Counted from the stretch's first letter, positions 1 to 9,392 are shown. The stretch: DNA of 41,367 bases from Fragilaria crotonensis (GCA_022925895.1 JAKSYS010000572.1:1-41367), one strand, 5' to 3'. Numbers and translations are program-made. The notes: generated by a model from the letters alone, not told the origin.

Positions 1-1177
1 CGCGATTTGTGCCTCAAACAATTCTTCCAAGGACGTTTCTACCAACGCCTGCAATTGCATCCTCATTTGCAACCGATAATTGGATACGAGCGGTAAACCT
101 GCCGATGCCAGAGTTTCACTGTCAAATCCCTCCAACACCTTGGAAAGAAGCGCTTCCGCGGCCTCGCCAAAGCCGTCGACCAGCAGTCCTCTGGAGACAC
201 GAGCCTGAAAGGATGCCACCTTGGCACGAACTGTCTTGGCCTGCTTGGCATAGGCCTGACGGCAGGTCAGAAAGGCTTGGGCCGCCATGGGCGAGTCCAA
301 GGCTTCCGATGCGACACCTGATTCCTTGATTCTGGTTTGTGCGTCGGATAGGAGTGATGCGAAGGAGACTTCTTCTTCGGATTGGGCAGCTTAGGCCGCA
401 GCAGCCTCCTTGGCAGTAGCAAGGACCTACATTTGGCAAAGGTAATGTTTGTGTGAGCGACTCGTTTGAAGGTGTGCACAGCGGTGCACAGAAATATGCG
501 TCCAGGAAACTTACCGATTCGGCATCTTCCGGAGTCTGCAAGGCAACAATTTGCAATTGATACATGTCGTTGAATGACACCTTTTCCAAAGATTCGACTG
601 CCACGGCATCGAAAATTGCTCGCACTTCCGTTGCGATTTCCTTCTCCAATGATTCTGGAGCAAGCACACCTTCGACCAATCCAAGGAGTAAGAGCTGTCG
701 CTCGGACGGAAATCTGATTTTGGCGCGGAAGATTGCGGTGAGAGTTCGCGCATGGCGTGAGTGACGTAATCCTCTTTCAATGTCGCCCTGTGTTATCCCG
801 TCCAGAATGATGGCACCTGACATGAGGGATGTGGTTCCCAGGGACAAGCGTTCTCCCGAAGAGGCAGCATTCAAGGTGGCGCCACGGCAAGACAAGATGC
901 AGTCGCTGTCGCCATCACGGAGGGAAAGATGAGGATCATCATTGATGTCGCTGCTGCCGCCGCCGACGATTCCGCTGGGCGAAGGCGTTCCTGGACTAGT
1001 AATAATTCCAACGACGCCGGAAGATACGGAACGATCAGTTGGTATGCGATTGATTGTACTGCCGCTGGAATCGATCAAGGGGGTAGAGGCCTCCGAGAGC
1101 ACCAACAGACTTAGAAGGAAGCTCAGTCGACCGAGATGGCTCAATTGTCCTTGCCGGCTGTGATTAAAGAGCGTCAT
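1..1177 (-). CDS. secreted protein of unknown function, 3' end off the window, internal stop
   Basis: I do not recognise this family. The ATG is at 1177-1175. Residues about 12-30 form a hydrophobic signal peptide, followed by a Ser/Thr/Gly-rich linker and then a helical Leu/Glu-rich part. Exon 1 (1177-515, 221 codons) ends at a GTAAGT donor. The intron is 514-427 (88 nt, ending TGTAG) and is phase 0. Exon 2 continues in frame as an Ala/Glu-rich helical sequence to the window edge, but after 11 codons it meets TAA at 393-391. Downstream of that stop about 130 further codons stay open and protein-like. One C-to-T change in a CAA codon would explain the stop. The protein is therefore either truncated at about 232 residues or interrupted by an assembly error. 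The neighbour on the right is divergent and shares a 620-bp spacer. Gene model confidence is moderate; function is unknown. Confidence 0.6.
427..514 (-). other. intron (88 nt)
   Basis: On the minus strand the donor is GTAAGTTT and the acceptor is CCAAATGTAG. Splicing is phase 0. It leaves the uncharacteristic Cys-rich translation of the intron out and restores an Ala/Glu-rich helical frame downstream. Confidence 0.65.
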
Positions 1178-1797
1178 GGTCAGGAGTCGAGAGAGATATC
1201 AATTATCACTGATGGATTGGTTCAAACGACATTAGGGCAGGGTTCGTCGTGGAAGCCAATCCTGAAGTACGTGTCGACACTGGTTATGTGCCACATGCAA
1301 TGTTAAGTTGAGGGTTCCACGGGGAACCACCAATTTCGCTGTTGAATGGCGTACGGCGTATGGCCTATGATTTCCTGGATCCAATTGACGACAGCATGAC
1401 AACTGACAACACACCTTCAGCAGCAACCGGTACAGTTGTACAGTACTGGAGTACCATAAGCTCTAGTAGTCCGAATTTGACAAACCACTGTAGACTGTAT
1501 CCACGTCCTACTGTACCGTACAATTCATGTCATGAGTCATGACGTCATGACGCACATGACGAACAGGAAACGTTAAATATTGACGTTACAACCAAATCCA
1601 TTCAATCCCAAAAACTTATCTTCCGACTGATGGATTCTCGATCATGTTTGTGGTTCATGATGAGCAGGATCGACGCACATCGATCATCGATCCAAGAACG
1701 TCGATAACATAATACATCACGCATCACACATCGCATCATATACTCAGTGTACACTGCAGTACCAGATATCATTTTCCCTTCCCATTGTGTACCGAAA
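1178..1797. other. divergent intergenic region (620 bp)
   Basis: This spacer separates two genes read outward, so it should hold both promoters. It contains a cluster of bZIP-type sites (1532-1586, listed separately), several GTAC words, and the palindrome-like string gtactggagtacc near 1441. No open frame in it looks coding. Confidence 0.7.
1532..1586. promoter_or_regulatory. cluster of CRE/AP-1-like bZIP sites
   Basis: Four overlapping or closely spaced core sites lie in 55 bp: ATGAGTCAT at 1532-1540 (AP-1/GCN4 type), the 14-bp perfect palindrome TCATGACGTCATGA at 1537-1550 with a full CRE (TGACGTCA) at 1540-1547, TGACGC at 1548-1553, and TGACGT at 1581-1586. The same core words (TGACGT, ACGTCA, TGACGC) are described as CO2/cAMP-responsive elements in the promoter of the Phaeodactylum carbonic anhydrase PtCA1. 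Whether they act here is inference. They sit about 215 bp upstream of the MoeB-like ATG and about 350 bp upstream of the divergent gene. Confidence 0.6.
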
Positions 1798-3180
1798 ATG
1801 AACCTTCTGCAACGACTACTTCTCGTAGTGCTGACGACAGTTGGTATGCACACTTCATTCACGTTGTCGTTCGCTAGTGCGTTCGTCCCTTCACTGTTGT
1901 CATACAACCTCAAGTACGCAACACTCTCAACAATAACAAAGACAACCGCGCTTGGATCCAGTCAAAAACTCTCAAACGACGAAATATCCCGCTACTCTCG
2001 GCATTTGGTACTTGGCGACGTTGGCATGAAAGGCCAACAAGCCCTCAAGGACGCCTCTGTCTTGGTCGTTGGTGCCGGCGGCCTTGGAAGTCCCTGTCTT
2101 TTGTATCTGGCTGCCGCAGGAGTTGGACACATTGGTATTGTCGATGCCGACACGGTCGATGCTTCCAATTTGCAGCGACAGATCATTCATGGGACAGCCA
2201 CGGTCGGTCGGACTAAGGCACAATCCGCACGTGACCGATTGCTAGATTTGAACCCGCACGTGCAAGTGAGGATTTATGAAGAAGAACTCACCGCGGCCAC
2301 GGCCATGAGGATTGTCGGTGAGGGATTCTCACCTGAAAAAGAGTACAATGTCGTTGTGGACGGGAGCGACAATTTTCCTACCAAGTATTTGATCAATGAT
2401 GTTTGTGAAATTTTAGGTATAACATGGATCTATTCGGCGATTCTGGCGTTTGAAGGACAACTCTCTGTCTTTAATCTAGACGGTAAGGGACCCACCTATC
2501 GCGATTTGTTGCCCGTTCCACCTCCCCCCGGCGATGTCCCAAGCTGCGCAGAAGGTGGTGTGCTGGGTGTCCTTCCCGGTACCATGGGATGTTTGCAAGC
2601 GAATGAAGCCATCAAGTACATTTTGGGTCACACAGAGGGACTTGCATCCGGGCGTGTCATTGTGTTCAATGCCATGACAATGCAATTCAAAGAAGCTGGA
2701 CTTGCCAAATCGCCGAATCGAGTGCCAATTACAGAGCTTATTGATTATCAAGGATTTTGTGCTGGGCCTAAGGCAGTTACGACGGCGGCTGTTGCTCCTA
2801 CAGACGCCCCTGTCCGGACAATGGACGAAGGAGAACAAGAAGAGTCGACCACGCCAAAGTTTCACAGTCTGGAACCCACAGAGTGCCTGAAAAAACTATC
2901 CTCGGGATGGTCTCCTTGGGTATTGGACGTTCGACTGAAAACTGAAAACGACATTGTCGCTCTACCGTTTACAGATCATGTTTCAAGCCATCGCACGGTG
3001 CATGTCGCAGATATCCCAAGGACCGGAGACGTCCTCGTATATTGCAAAGCCGGAGTGCGTGGGAAAAGGGCATGTGTTCGCCTCATTGAGCAAGGCGTGG
3101 ACCCGAACCGACTCTACAAGTTGGATGGAGGCATTATGCGGTGGCAGAAAGATGTCGATCCGAGTATGCCTCGGTATTGA
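1798..3180 (+). CDS. plastid-targeted MoeB/ThiF-type E1 adenylyltransferase fused to rhodanese
   Basis: The enzyme adenylates, and probably then sulfurates, the C-terminus of a ubiquitin-like sulfur carrier (MoaD, ThiS or Urm1 type), for molybdopterin, thiamine or tRNA thiolation. The protein has 460 residues. Residues 1-28 form an ER signal peptide and residues 26-31 read ASAFVP, the diatom plastid cleavage motif with its required Phe. The E1 domain runs from about 60 to 310: nucleotide loop GAGGLGS at 92-98, the RQ of NLQRQ, the DGSDN motif near 188, and Cys250 in PSCAEGGVLG. A rhodanese domain (about 355-455) carries Cys416 in CKAGVR. The usual first zinc CxxC is TYRD (233-236), as in cyanobacterial MoeB proteins, and the LIDYxxFC tail is also cyanobacterial in style. 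An upstream in-frame start at 1747 is GTG, so 1798 is preferred. Which carrier it serves cannot be told. Confidence 0.9.
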   Translation: MNLLQRLLLVVLTTVGMHTSFTLSFASAFVPSLLSYNLKYATLSTITKTTALGSSQKLSNDEISRYSRHLVLGDVGMKGQQALKDASVLVVGAGGLGSPCLLYLAAAGVGHIGIVDADTVDASNLQRQIIHGTATVGRTKAQSARDRLLDLNPHVQVRIYEEELTAATAMRIVGEGFSPEKEYNVVVDGSDNFPTKYLINDVCEILGITWIYSAILAFEGQLSVFNLDGKGPTYRDLLPVPPPPGDVPSCAEGGVLGVLPGTMGCLQANEAIKYILGHTEGLASGRVIVFNAMTMQFKEAGLAKSPNRVPITELIDYQGFCAGPKAVTTAAVAPTDAPVRTMDEGEQEESTTPKFHSLEPTECLKKLSSGWSPWVLDVRLKTENDIVALPFTDHVSSHRTVHVADIPRTGDVLVYCKAGVRGKRACVRLIEQGVDPNRLYKLDGGIMRWQKDVDPSMPRY

Positions 3181-4019
3181 GGACTTGTAGTCCGTGCATT
3201 ATTGCTCGACCACAAAAATCGAAACTGCGCGTCGCACATTACGCGCGACGATATTGCTACTGGTAGATGAGGCCTCCGTATACTCTATTGCCTCATAGTA
3301 GTACCATTGCATTGTGAATGGTTGACGCCAAGTTGCTCATCTAAGACGACACCACAACCGAAAATCACAGTCAAGATGCAAAACGTGCTAGCTAGTAGCA
3401 TAGTCCGAGTGGACGGTGTGATGAGGGAGATATTCAAGCCAACGACTGTATGTTTTACATGCGTATGCATACATACAGCACTGTGATCGAGAGATCCAGC
3501 TAACGTTTACCACTGCTAATTTCATGATAGCCATGTAATCTTTGTTCCGGAGTCCAACGACCCACGAGCCACGAGGGACCTTCGAGTTCGAGAGACAGAA
3601 GCATGTACGCTTATCATGTACTCGAAGTACTGGTCTAGAGTAGGGCATACTCCAGTAATTCTTAATTATGTGATATGCGATGTGCACAAGTACTTGTAAC
3701 TTGTATGTCATAACCACAGAGTCCCTCAGCTTCCCTCATGCCCACACACGCCTCAACTGCAGATACCGATGATCCAGTACGTTGCACTACCGGTAGTGAT
3801 ATGGACATAAGGACCAGATTTTCAAAACAGTCATGGTCATCCGAGCCATATGAATATAGAATATATCGGGAATCGGGATTCGGGATACAAATTAGCAGGA
3901 CGTGTGAGAAACGCCAAGTATTCTGTCTGGATCTTCGGTCGATCACAGCTTTCGGGTTCATCATTGCTCGCCACTTAGACTCTACATCGACTGGGTTCTA
4001 GAGAGATCGATACAAGAAA
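3181..4019. other. intergenic region
   Basis: This is 839 bp between two co-oriented genes. It contains scattered GTAC and TAC-rich words, for example catgtactcgaagtactgg near 3614. Short open frames exist (for example 3738-4001) but lack any recognisable composition or motif. I see no tRNA or other RNA gene. Confidence 0.6.
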
Positions 4020-5391
4020 ATGACTTTTGCCACGAAGCTATACGCGCACAGGGGTGCATTGCTCCGGTTCGGCCCAACTGCACTAGTTCACATCGTATGG
4101 TGGACTTGGGCGCTCCTAGATCCTGTAACTCGACTCGGCACATTTACCGAACCAACTCCATACAAAGGAAGCTACTATTACATGAGTATAACAATGGTCT
4201 TTGGATCCCTCGTGGCTGGATCTACGTCGGAGGGTGGTGGGGCAATTGCCTATCCAGTGAGTTACGCCAGAGACGACCTATGCTTTCACGACATGTGACG
4301 CCGACACTGAGCTTACCGGTCCTGTTGTCCAGGTCATGTCTTTGCTGCTTGGTGTGCCTCCTATATTGGCGAGGGACTTTTCCTTTTGTATACAGTCTTT
4401 TGGGATGACAGCGGCATCCATGACAATATTAGGCCTGCAGGTTCCTGTTGACCACGAATCACTAATATGGGCCACGCTTGGGGGCGCCCTGGGTCTGGTG
4501 TTTGGATTGGTCCGTATTGCTCCTTTTCTAGCACCACCATACGCCAAACTTTCCTTTGTCAGTGTCTGGATGACCTTTGCTATGGCCCTCTTCAAATTAA
4601 ATGCCAGAGGACGTGATCGAAAAGTTTACAGTAGCGCCCTAGAGGCTGATGAGGCAGTCATCCGCACCTTCTCAGACAAAGATCCTTCTGATAATTTTGA
4701 GGACGATGGTACTCATTCTGGAGAAGGAGACAACGATCTTTTTGCAAAAGAGAAAAAGCAAAGAAGAGCGAGGGCATGGGTCCTGTTTTTTACTGGCTGT
4801 TTCGGTGGTATTTGCTCATCCGTGGCTGGGTCAGGTCTCGACATTGCAACCTTCTCTATTCTCACTCTCTATTATCGAGTCTCAGAGAAGGTCGCCACTC
4901 CGACGTCGGTTGTTCTTATGGCTGTGAATGCAATGCTTGGTGTCTTCTGTCGCCTGGTCCTTGGCCTTGGCGGCGCTTATGCTCCCGGTGAACAGGGCAC
5001 CCTTTGGAAATTTGTCTCTGTTTGCATTCCCGTCGTGGTAATCGGCGCTCCGGTTGGCGCAACAATCGCGTCTGTGATTGGTCGACATTGGCTGGCGTAC
5101 TTCATCTACGTTCTCAATACCGTTCAGTTTATATCAGCACTCGCGATCATCAAACCTTGGTCGAAGCCGCCACCTGACGATGTCAGGTTGTGTGCGTTAG
5201 TCGCGGTGATCACTGTTTTTGGTTCGCTTTTCTTTTCCAAGGTGGCTTTCTGGGGCAATGAGCGAGGGGAATGCGATGGAGGGAGTCGAAAGCCTGATGG
5301 GGGGTGTGAGCTCAGCATACTTCTGGATTCTAGAGACGAGTCTGGTGGTGAAACCGACGATTATGATAGACCCAAATCTGGAATGGTGTAG
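4020..5391 (+). CDS. TauE/SafE family membrane transporter, two exons
   Basis: This is a polytopic membrane protein of the sulfite/organosulfonate exporter (TauE/SafE) family; the transported anion is not predictable. Exon 1 is 4020-4256 and exon 2 is 4333-5391. Splicing of the 76-nt intron joins GGGAIAYP to VMSLLLGVPP, recreating the family block GGGAIAYPV followed by ARDFSFCIQSFGMTAA. About eight hydrophobic segments fall in two halves. They are separated by an acidic and basic cytoplasmic loop of about 80 residues (DEAVIRTFSDKD... to KKQRRARAW). The second half repeats the family pattern in CSSVAGSGLDIATF. Total is 431 residues, with a Gly/Asp/Ser-rich hydrophilic tail. The ATG at 4020 gives no obvious presequence, so the target membrane is unclear. 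It follows the MoeB-like sulfur gene on the same strand, but 839 bp separate them and no link is shown. Confidence 0.87.
4257..4332 (+). other. intron (76 nt)
   Basis: Donor GTGAGT directly follows the codon for the last Pro of GGGAIAYP, and the acceptor is TTGTCCAG. Splicing is phase 0. Without splicing the frame stops at 4298, inside the conserved family block. Confidence 0.88.
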
Positions 5392-5884
5392 TTTCTTCGT
5401 TTGGCGTTTAAAGCATGCATTAACGCATTAACATACAAGTTAATAATGCTTGTTTCCTACGGAGTACTGTTAGCTGTAATAAATGTAATCCGAGTATGCA
5501 AAGCAAGTTCTTGGTTCGAATGGTCTGGTCCATGAGCGGTATTCTTTCGTCTTACGAACGAAGCTATGCATACATACTTTTAAAACAACCAGCTTGTATA
5601 CTCAGTGTACAGTGTACGGTGTACTGGAACAACGATCGATTCAACGGATTCAAACGATGACTAACTCTGACTCACAATTCACAATCTCACTTGTTCCTTG
5701 TTCCCCATGCTCGAGTATCGGTAATGTAAGACGGTGGTACTCCAGTCCATTCTCTGTAGGGTAGCGTTATTCGTATGGAAGTGACATGCAGGTCGACGAA
5801 TGTTGACAATGAGCAATTTTTTTTTCAACGTTGTGACTTGAGACCGTACAATATTGATTACATCTTCGTCCACGGGTATCAACG
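5392..5884. other. intergenic region
   Basis: This is 493 bp with a run of GTAC-containing words at about 5596-5630 (three GTAC or TGTAC copies in about 35 bp) and an A/T tract near 5815. No coding signal is seen. Confidence 0.6.
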
Positions 5885-6349
5885 ATGATTTTCTCTCGAT
5901 ATGCGCTTGCCTTGCGAGCAACTAGTCGGGCTGTCCCACGGAGAATGTTCTGGTCTTCGAAATTTAGCAAGGACGGTACACTTGAAATGATAGTGGGAGT
6001 CTCGATATTAGTCGCGGTGGCGGTCGACCAAGGATTGTTGTATCAACAAAATCAAAATCGCGAAGCATTCCTCAATCAACTCCGGAGCGAATTTAAAACT
6101 TCTCAGAACTCACAAGAGCAGAATGATTGGTACAGCATGCCAACGTTGTTTCTTTGCATCGTGCGCAAGAAGCCTCTGAATCTAGATGGTTTCAAATGCT
6201 TGACAGGAGTCGACGTTGGTGACACAGTACAAGTGCTACAAGAGAAAGTGGGACCCGGTGAGATGTACAATCTTTGCCGCAGCGTCGATAGTAAAGGACG
6301 AGCAATATCGGTGGGTTGGTTTCCAACACAATGTCTAGAAAAGAAATAA
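5885..6349 (+). CDS. small membrane-anchored SH3-like protein, probably mitochondrial
   Basis: This is a 154-residue protein. The N-terminus (1-27) is rich in Arg, Ala and Ser and has no acidic residues, as in mitochondrial presequences. A single hydrophobic segment spans about 34-53, then comes a Gln/Asn-rich linker. The C-terminal 55 residues have the outline of an SH3-type beta barrel: a Val-Gly-Asp start (VGDTVQVLQE), a GPGEMYNLCRS strand, and the closing GWFPTQCLEKK, which matches the SH3 ending GWFPxxxL. No close functional match is known to me. It may bind a proline-rich or C-terminal peptide in an organelle. Its stop lies 19 bp from the stop of the convergent hydrolase gene, so the two transcripts probably overlap at their 3' ends. 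Confidence 0.7.
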   Translation: MIFSRYALALRATSRAVPRRMFWSSKFSKDGTLEMIVGVSILVAVAVDQGLLYQQNQNREAFLNQLRSEFKTSQNSQEQNDWYSMPTLFLCIVRKKPLNLDGFKCLTGVDVGDTVQVLQEKVGPGEMYNLCRSVDSKGRAISVGWFPTQCLEKK

Positions 6350-6368
6350 GATAATTATACAACGCTCC

Positions 6369-7184
6369 TCAAAGAAACGCACGGACTTCCTTAACAAATA
6401 AGTCAGGACTGTCAAGATAACATGGATGCTTGCCCGGGATTTCAACCACCTTGGCATGACTGTATGTGCCGAGGATGTTTGATAAGAGCCCTCCCGATTT
6501 GTCTTCGTCACCGTGGATGGCTAAGATTGGCAACCACTTCCCAATCTCGCTCAGCTTGTCTTTATCGGCTTGGGCAATCGCGCGAGAAGCCACCGGGATC
6601 CACTTGTGAATGTATTCCTCAAGCTCAGGAGTGTCGCTCAACCAGTCTACAATCGTGTTTCCCGACGCCGAGGGTGTGATGATGTCGACAGGTATGTTGC
6701 AGATTCCGTCATGCTTTAAAGCATCCAACACGTGTTTCAATTCTTTGCGGCCAGCTCTCGTGGACAGGTCGAGAGCTGTGACAGAATAGTGGTTGCATAG
6801 CTTTTGAAGCAATCCACTGGTTCGCCAATTCTCTTTAGAAAATGATGACCCATGTAAGAGCACAAGATCTGTTTTCGTTGCTGACGACGAGGGTGAACAG
6901 TGCAGGTATGGGATTCCCCCGGCAGTTCCTTCTATGATAGCACCTAACGTTGACTTTGATGCCTCGTCTTTGCTACCAGCGAGGACTAATGTATTTTCCT
7001 CAGTTGGCGAACTCCATCCAAGGAGATCTGACGAATACCACCCCACAAGCAGAACGAAGAAAATAAGGCCGTTTGCAACAACGGTGAAGCGAATAATGTT
7101 TGACATTCTTGAATTGTTGTCCTTCATCTTCCTCGCATGGCCTTGTAAGCTCGGCGTGTGGCGCATTTTGTGCGATCGAAGCAT
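6369..7184 (-). CDS. ABHD14-like alpha/beta hydrolase with N-terminal membrane anchor
   Basis: This is a 271-residue alpha/beta hydrolase resembling the ABHD14/CIB group. A basic N-terminus is followed by one transmembrane helix at about 32-50, suggesting a type II membrane protein like animal ABHD14A. Motifs in order: LLHGSS with the oxyanion turn at 109-114, the nucleophile elbow PSASG with Ser173, the acid residue in AIHGDEDK (about 226-228), and His253 in GKHPCYLD. The elbow is not GxSxG, but ABHD14 proteins have a similar SPSxSG. Human ABHD14B has been reported as a lysine deacetylase; the substrate here is unknown. The open frame extends upstream to a TTG at 7205, but the first ATG is at 7184. 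A transposon begins 22 nt upstream of that ATG. Confidence 0.82.
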   Translation of the reverse strand: MLRSHKMRHTPSLQGHARKMKDNNSRMSNIIRFTVVANGLIFFVLLVGWYSSDLLGWSSPTEENTLVLAGSKDEASKSTLGAIIEGTAGGIPYLHCSPSSSATKTDLVLLHGSSFSKENWRTSGLLQKLCNHYSVTALDLSTRAGRKELKHVLDALKHDGICNIPVDIITPSASGNTIVDWLSDTPELEEYIHKWIPVASRAIAQADKDKLSEIGKWLPILAIHGDEDKSGGLLSNILGTYSHAKVVEIPGKHPCYLDSPDLFVKEVRAFL

Positions 7185-7197
7185 ACACGAGGAGGGT

Positions 7198-7206
7198 GTG
7201 TTCAAG
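7198..7206. repeat. 9-bp target-site duplication, left copy
   Basis: The sequence gtgttcaag sits directly outside the left inverted repeat. The identical 9 bp are at 8391-8399, directly outside the right one. Confidence 0.85.
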
Positions 7207-7266
7207 GAGAAAGCTTAACGTCTAGATATTTCGATCTATTTAGAATCTATATCGAAGATAAAAGTA
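7207..7266 (+). repeat. left terminal inverted repeat of the MULE-like element
   Basis: These 60 bp match the reverse complement of 8331-8390 except at 7209 and about 7250. This end faces the hydrolase gene. Confidence 0.9.
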
Positions 7267-8330
7267 TATACTTTTGTATACATTCATCTTCATTTGTCCT
7301 TCAGCCCCATGGACGTCATCAGCTTTGTTCGTTCACCAATCAGAGTGCTAGTTGAAAGGGGTGTTCGCAAGTGCGCGCTGGCACGGTTGCCAAATTTTGT
7401 TTAACACATCCGATGATCACATGTGATGAATTGATGAATACCACAACAGTTGAAACATGTGTTGTGCCTCCAGTGGGTTGTGCTACTAGCTAGTACTCCG
7501 CGCACGAGGTACAAGTACGATACCCACGTACAACACGAAAGTTCCATCAAAATCGAGCATCCCCATTTTTCTTGGAGACAAACCTACAACGGTTTAATAC
7601 TGAAAGTCTACGAGTTGCTGTTAGCGTTGGTACTACTGGTACATCGGACATCCCGAGAGTATAAAATTCGAACAACGATAGTTCGAATTCATCGTAGATT
7701 CTACGTGCATCCCAGTACTCTGAGTGCTCCAGCGGCACAGTCGAGATTTTATACTGCACACTACAATACTGAAGTGCTCCGCGTACTCGATTCCACTACT
7801 ACAGTGGCGGTATCACGATACCGGTACGCCGGTGAGCTTTCTTTGTCATGAGGCCTTCTCAAACAATGCTTTGAAAGTCAATCAAAAACAGACATGTTCA
7901 CTCCTATTGTCTCTACTACTGACTACAATTGGTACATGTGCTAAAGACACAGATTGGAGAGTAAAAAAGAAGGAGAACTACAGAGATATTACAAGCAGAT
8001 TGTCTGCAGTGGAGGGTCCATTGTCCAAGTTTGAATTGTGGAATTTTGTGATGATATTGTGCATTTGGCGTTCCAAATGCATTCAGGTACATCGTCTACC
8101 GTTTCTACTTACCTGCGTAGGTGTATACCAGACCTTCCGTTGGTTTCAACTTCGGATTTGGGCGCGGCTAAAACGAACAAATGATTCAAAAGCACCAACG
8201 TAGAAGTCAAAGTACCCCAAGTATGACATATTTGGACTTATCGATGCACATGGAATGAGATTTTAAGTGAACCGAGGGGTTCGTATCGATGACGTTCACA
8301 TGACGTTATAATCATCTGTTCGGGAAGGGT

Positions 8331-8390
8331 TACTTTTATCTTCGATGTAGATTCTAAATAGATCGAAATATCTAGACGTTAAGCTTTATC
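8331..8390 (-). repeat. right terminal inverted repeat of the MULE-like element
   Basis: This is the reverse complement of 7207-7266 with two mismatches. It is followed at 8391-8399 by the second copy of the 9-bp duplication gtgttcaag. Confidence 0.9.
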
Positions 8391-8558
8391 GTGTTCAAGT
8401 TCAAGTATAGTACTTGTACCTGTACATTCTTCTTGGTTCTCGAGCACGAGTCAACCGTGAGCCAAATCGTCCATGACGACGACCTGACTGTGTTGGAACA
8501 TGGAACTCATCGCGTACAGTATGCTGTATCCAGTGGTATGTGTCGTACGAGTCGCCTT

Positions 8559-8563
8559 GTCCT
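8559..8563. repeat. 5-bp target-site duplication of the Copia element, left copy
   Basis: The sequence gtcct is immediately left of the 5' LTR, and the same 5 bp are at 16613-16617 immediately right of the 3' LTR. Five base pairs is the usual Ty1/Copia integration stagger. Confidence 0.85.
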
Positions 8564-9148
8564 AGTCAAGGTACAGCAGCTGACAGCTGTTATTGTGCCG
8601 TTATTGACGTTGAAATTTCGTCCCCGCCAGCTGAGTCCCATCCGGCTTTGGATACGAAGATTCTCACGCCAACTGTATACGGCGAATCGCCAGTACGAAA
8701 ACTACAGTTGTCCCGGACTGCTTTCCGCCCTCATAACCTCCTTTTCTACAACACCAATTTGTCCACATTAACCCAGTGCAATTCAACTGCAATTTCCCTT
8801 CATGTGCCAACTAATTTCCAACATGTGTCCCTCATCATGTTGGCTAAGTCTGGCCATGTTGCAACAGTTGTTGCGACTGTCAATTCGCTCGTGGCGGAGT
8901 TGGAGCTGACATTTCAATGCCCTTATCAGTGGGATGAATGCTTTGAATGTTCACTCCCACAACCCTCTAACTTCGCGAAAGTAGATCGGCAAGATTCAAT
9001 CGGACCTGGATTGAATTGGTTCCTTCAAAGTGAAACCTAGAAATAAGCTCATAAGTTAAACAACACTAGAATTTATAACTCTACGTTTGACCGAACCCGG
9101 ATTTCTACGAACTAGTACGCAGCCTTGATCACGCCGTGTACTTCGACT
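8564..9148 (+). repeat. 5' LTR (585 bp)
   Basis: It begins AGTCAAGG and ends TTCGACT, so the termini form an AGTC...GACT inverted pair and lack the usual TG...CA. It aligns along its entire length with 16028-16612. A TGACGT word lies at 8605-8610. Confidence 0.95.
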
Positions 9149-9392
9149 GGTTATTTTCGCCCAATAATAAGACTTACCCTCTAACGCACTTTCCTCTCCG
9201 GCAAGCTCGTTTCAAGTTCCTTTCCAAGGAAGCTACGCTCAGCGTCAAGGCAGGTCTCCTCCGGCGATCCTGCGACAGCCCCACGTCTTCCCAAGACTAG
9301 GCTGATTCATTGCTCTCTGCCAACTCGAGTACGCAGTCAGCAATCTGTTGAGTGGTTGAAGATCTGCTTTCCAAGCCAAGACTCCAATCATC

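Larger units (their letters stand above)
7207..8390. mobile_element. non-autonomous Mutator-like (MULE) DNA transposon, 1,184 bp
   Basis: The element is bounded by long terminal inverted repeats (7207-7266 and 8331-8390, 60 bp with two mismatches) starting GAGAAAGCTTAACG and GATAAAGCTTAACG. Perfect 9-bp direct repeats flank it. Long inverted repeats plus a 9-bp duplication are the Mutator superfamily signature. The interior has only short unrelated open frames (longest about 150 codons, no DDE or zinc-finger pattern), so it would need a transposase from elsewhere. It contains GTAC-rich and imperfectly palindromic stretches (about 7650-7830). Two TGACGT words lie at 8290-8295 and 8301-8306. 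The high similarity of the two inverted repeats suggests a young copy. Confidence 0.85.

Noticed and set aside
160-1100. Plus-strand open frames over the first gene
   Set aside because: They are shadows of the minus-strand gene, with no domain or start context.
1798-5391. A sulfur-metabolism operon or cluster
   Set aside because: The genes are separated by 839 bp and have their own spacers and introns. Neighbouring sulfur genes alone do not show a functional cluster.
5500-5530. A tRNA T-arm-like ggttcgaat
   Set aside because: No acceptor stem, D arm or anticodon arm can be folded around it.
7450-8203. Open frames inside the MULE-like element as a transposase
   Set aside because: They are short, compositionally odd and lack DDE, zinc-finger or MULE signatures.
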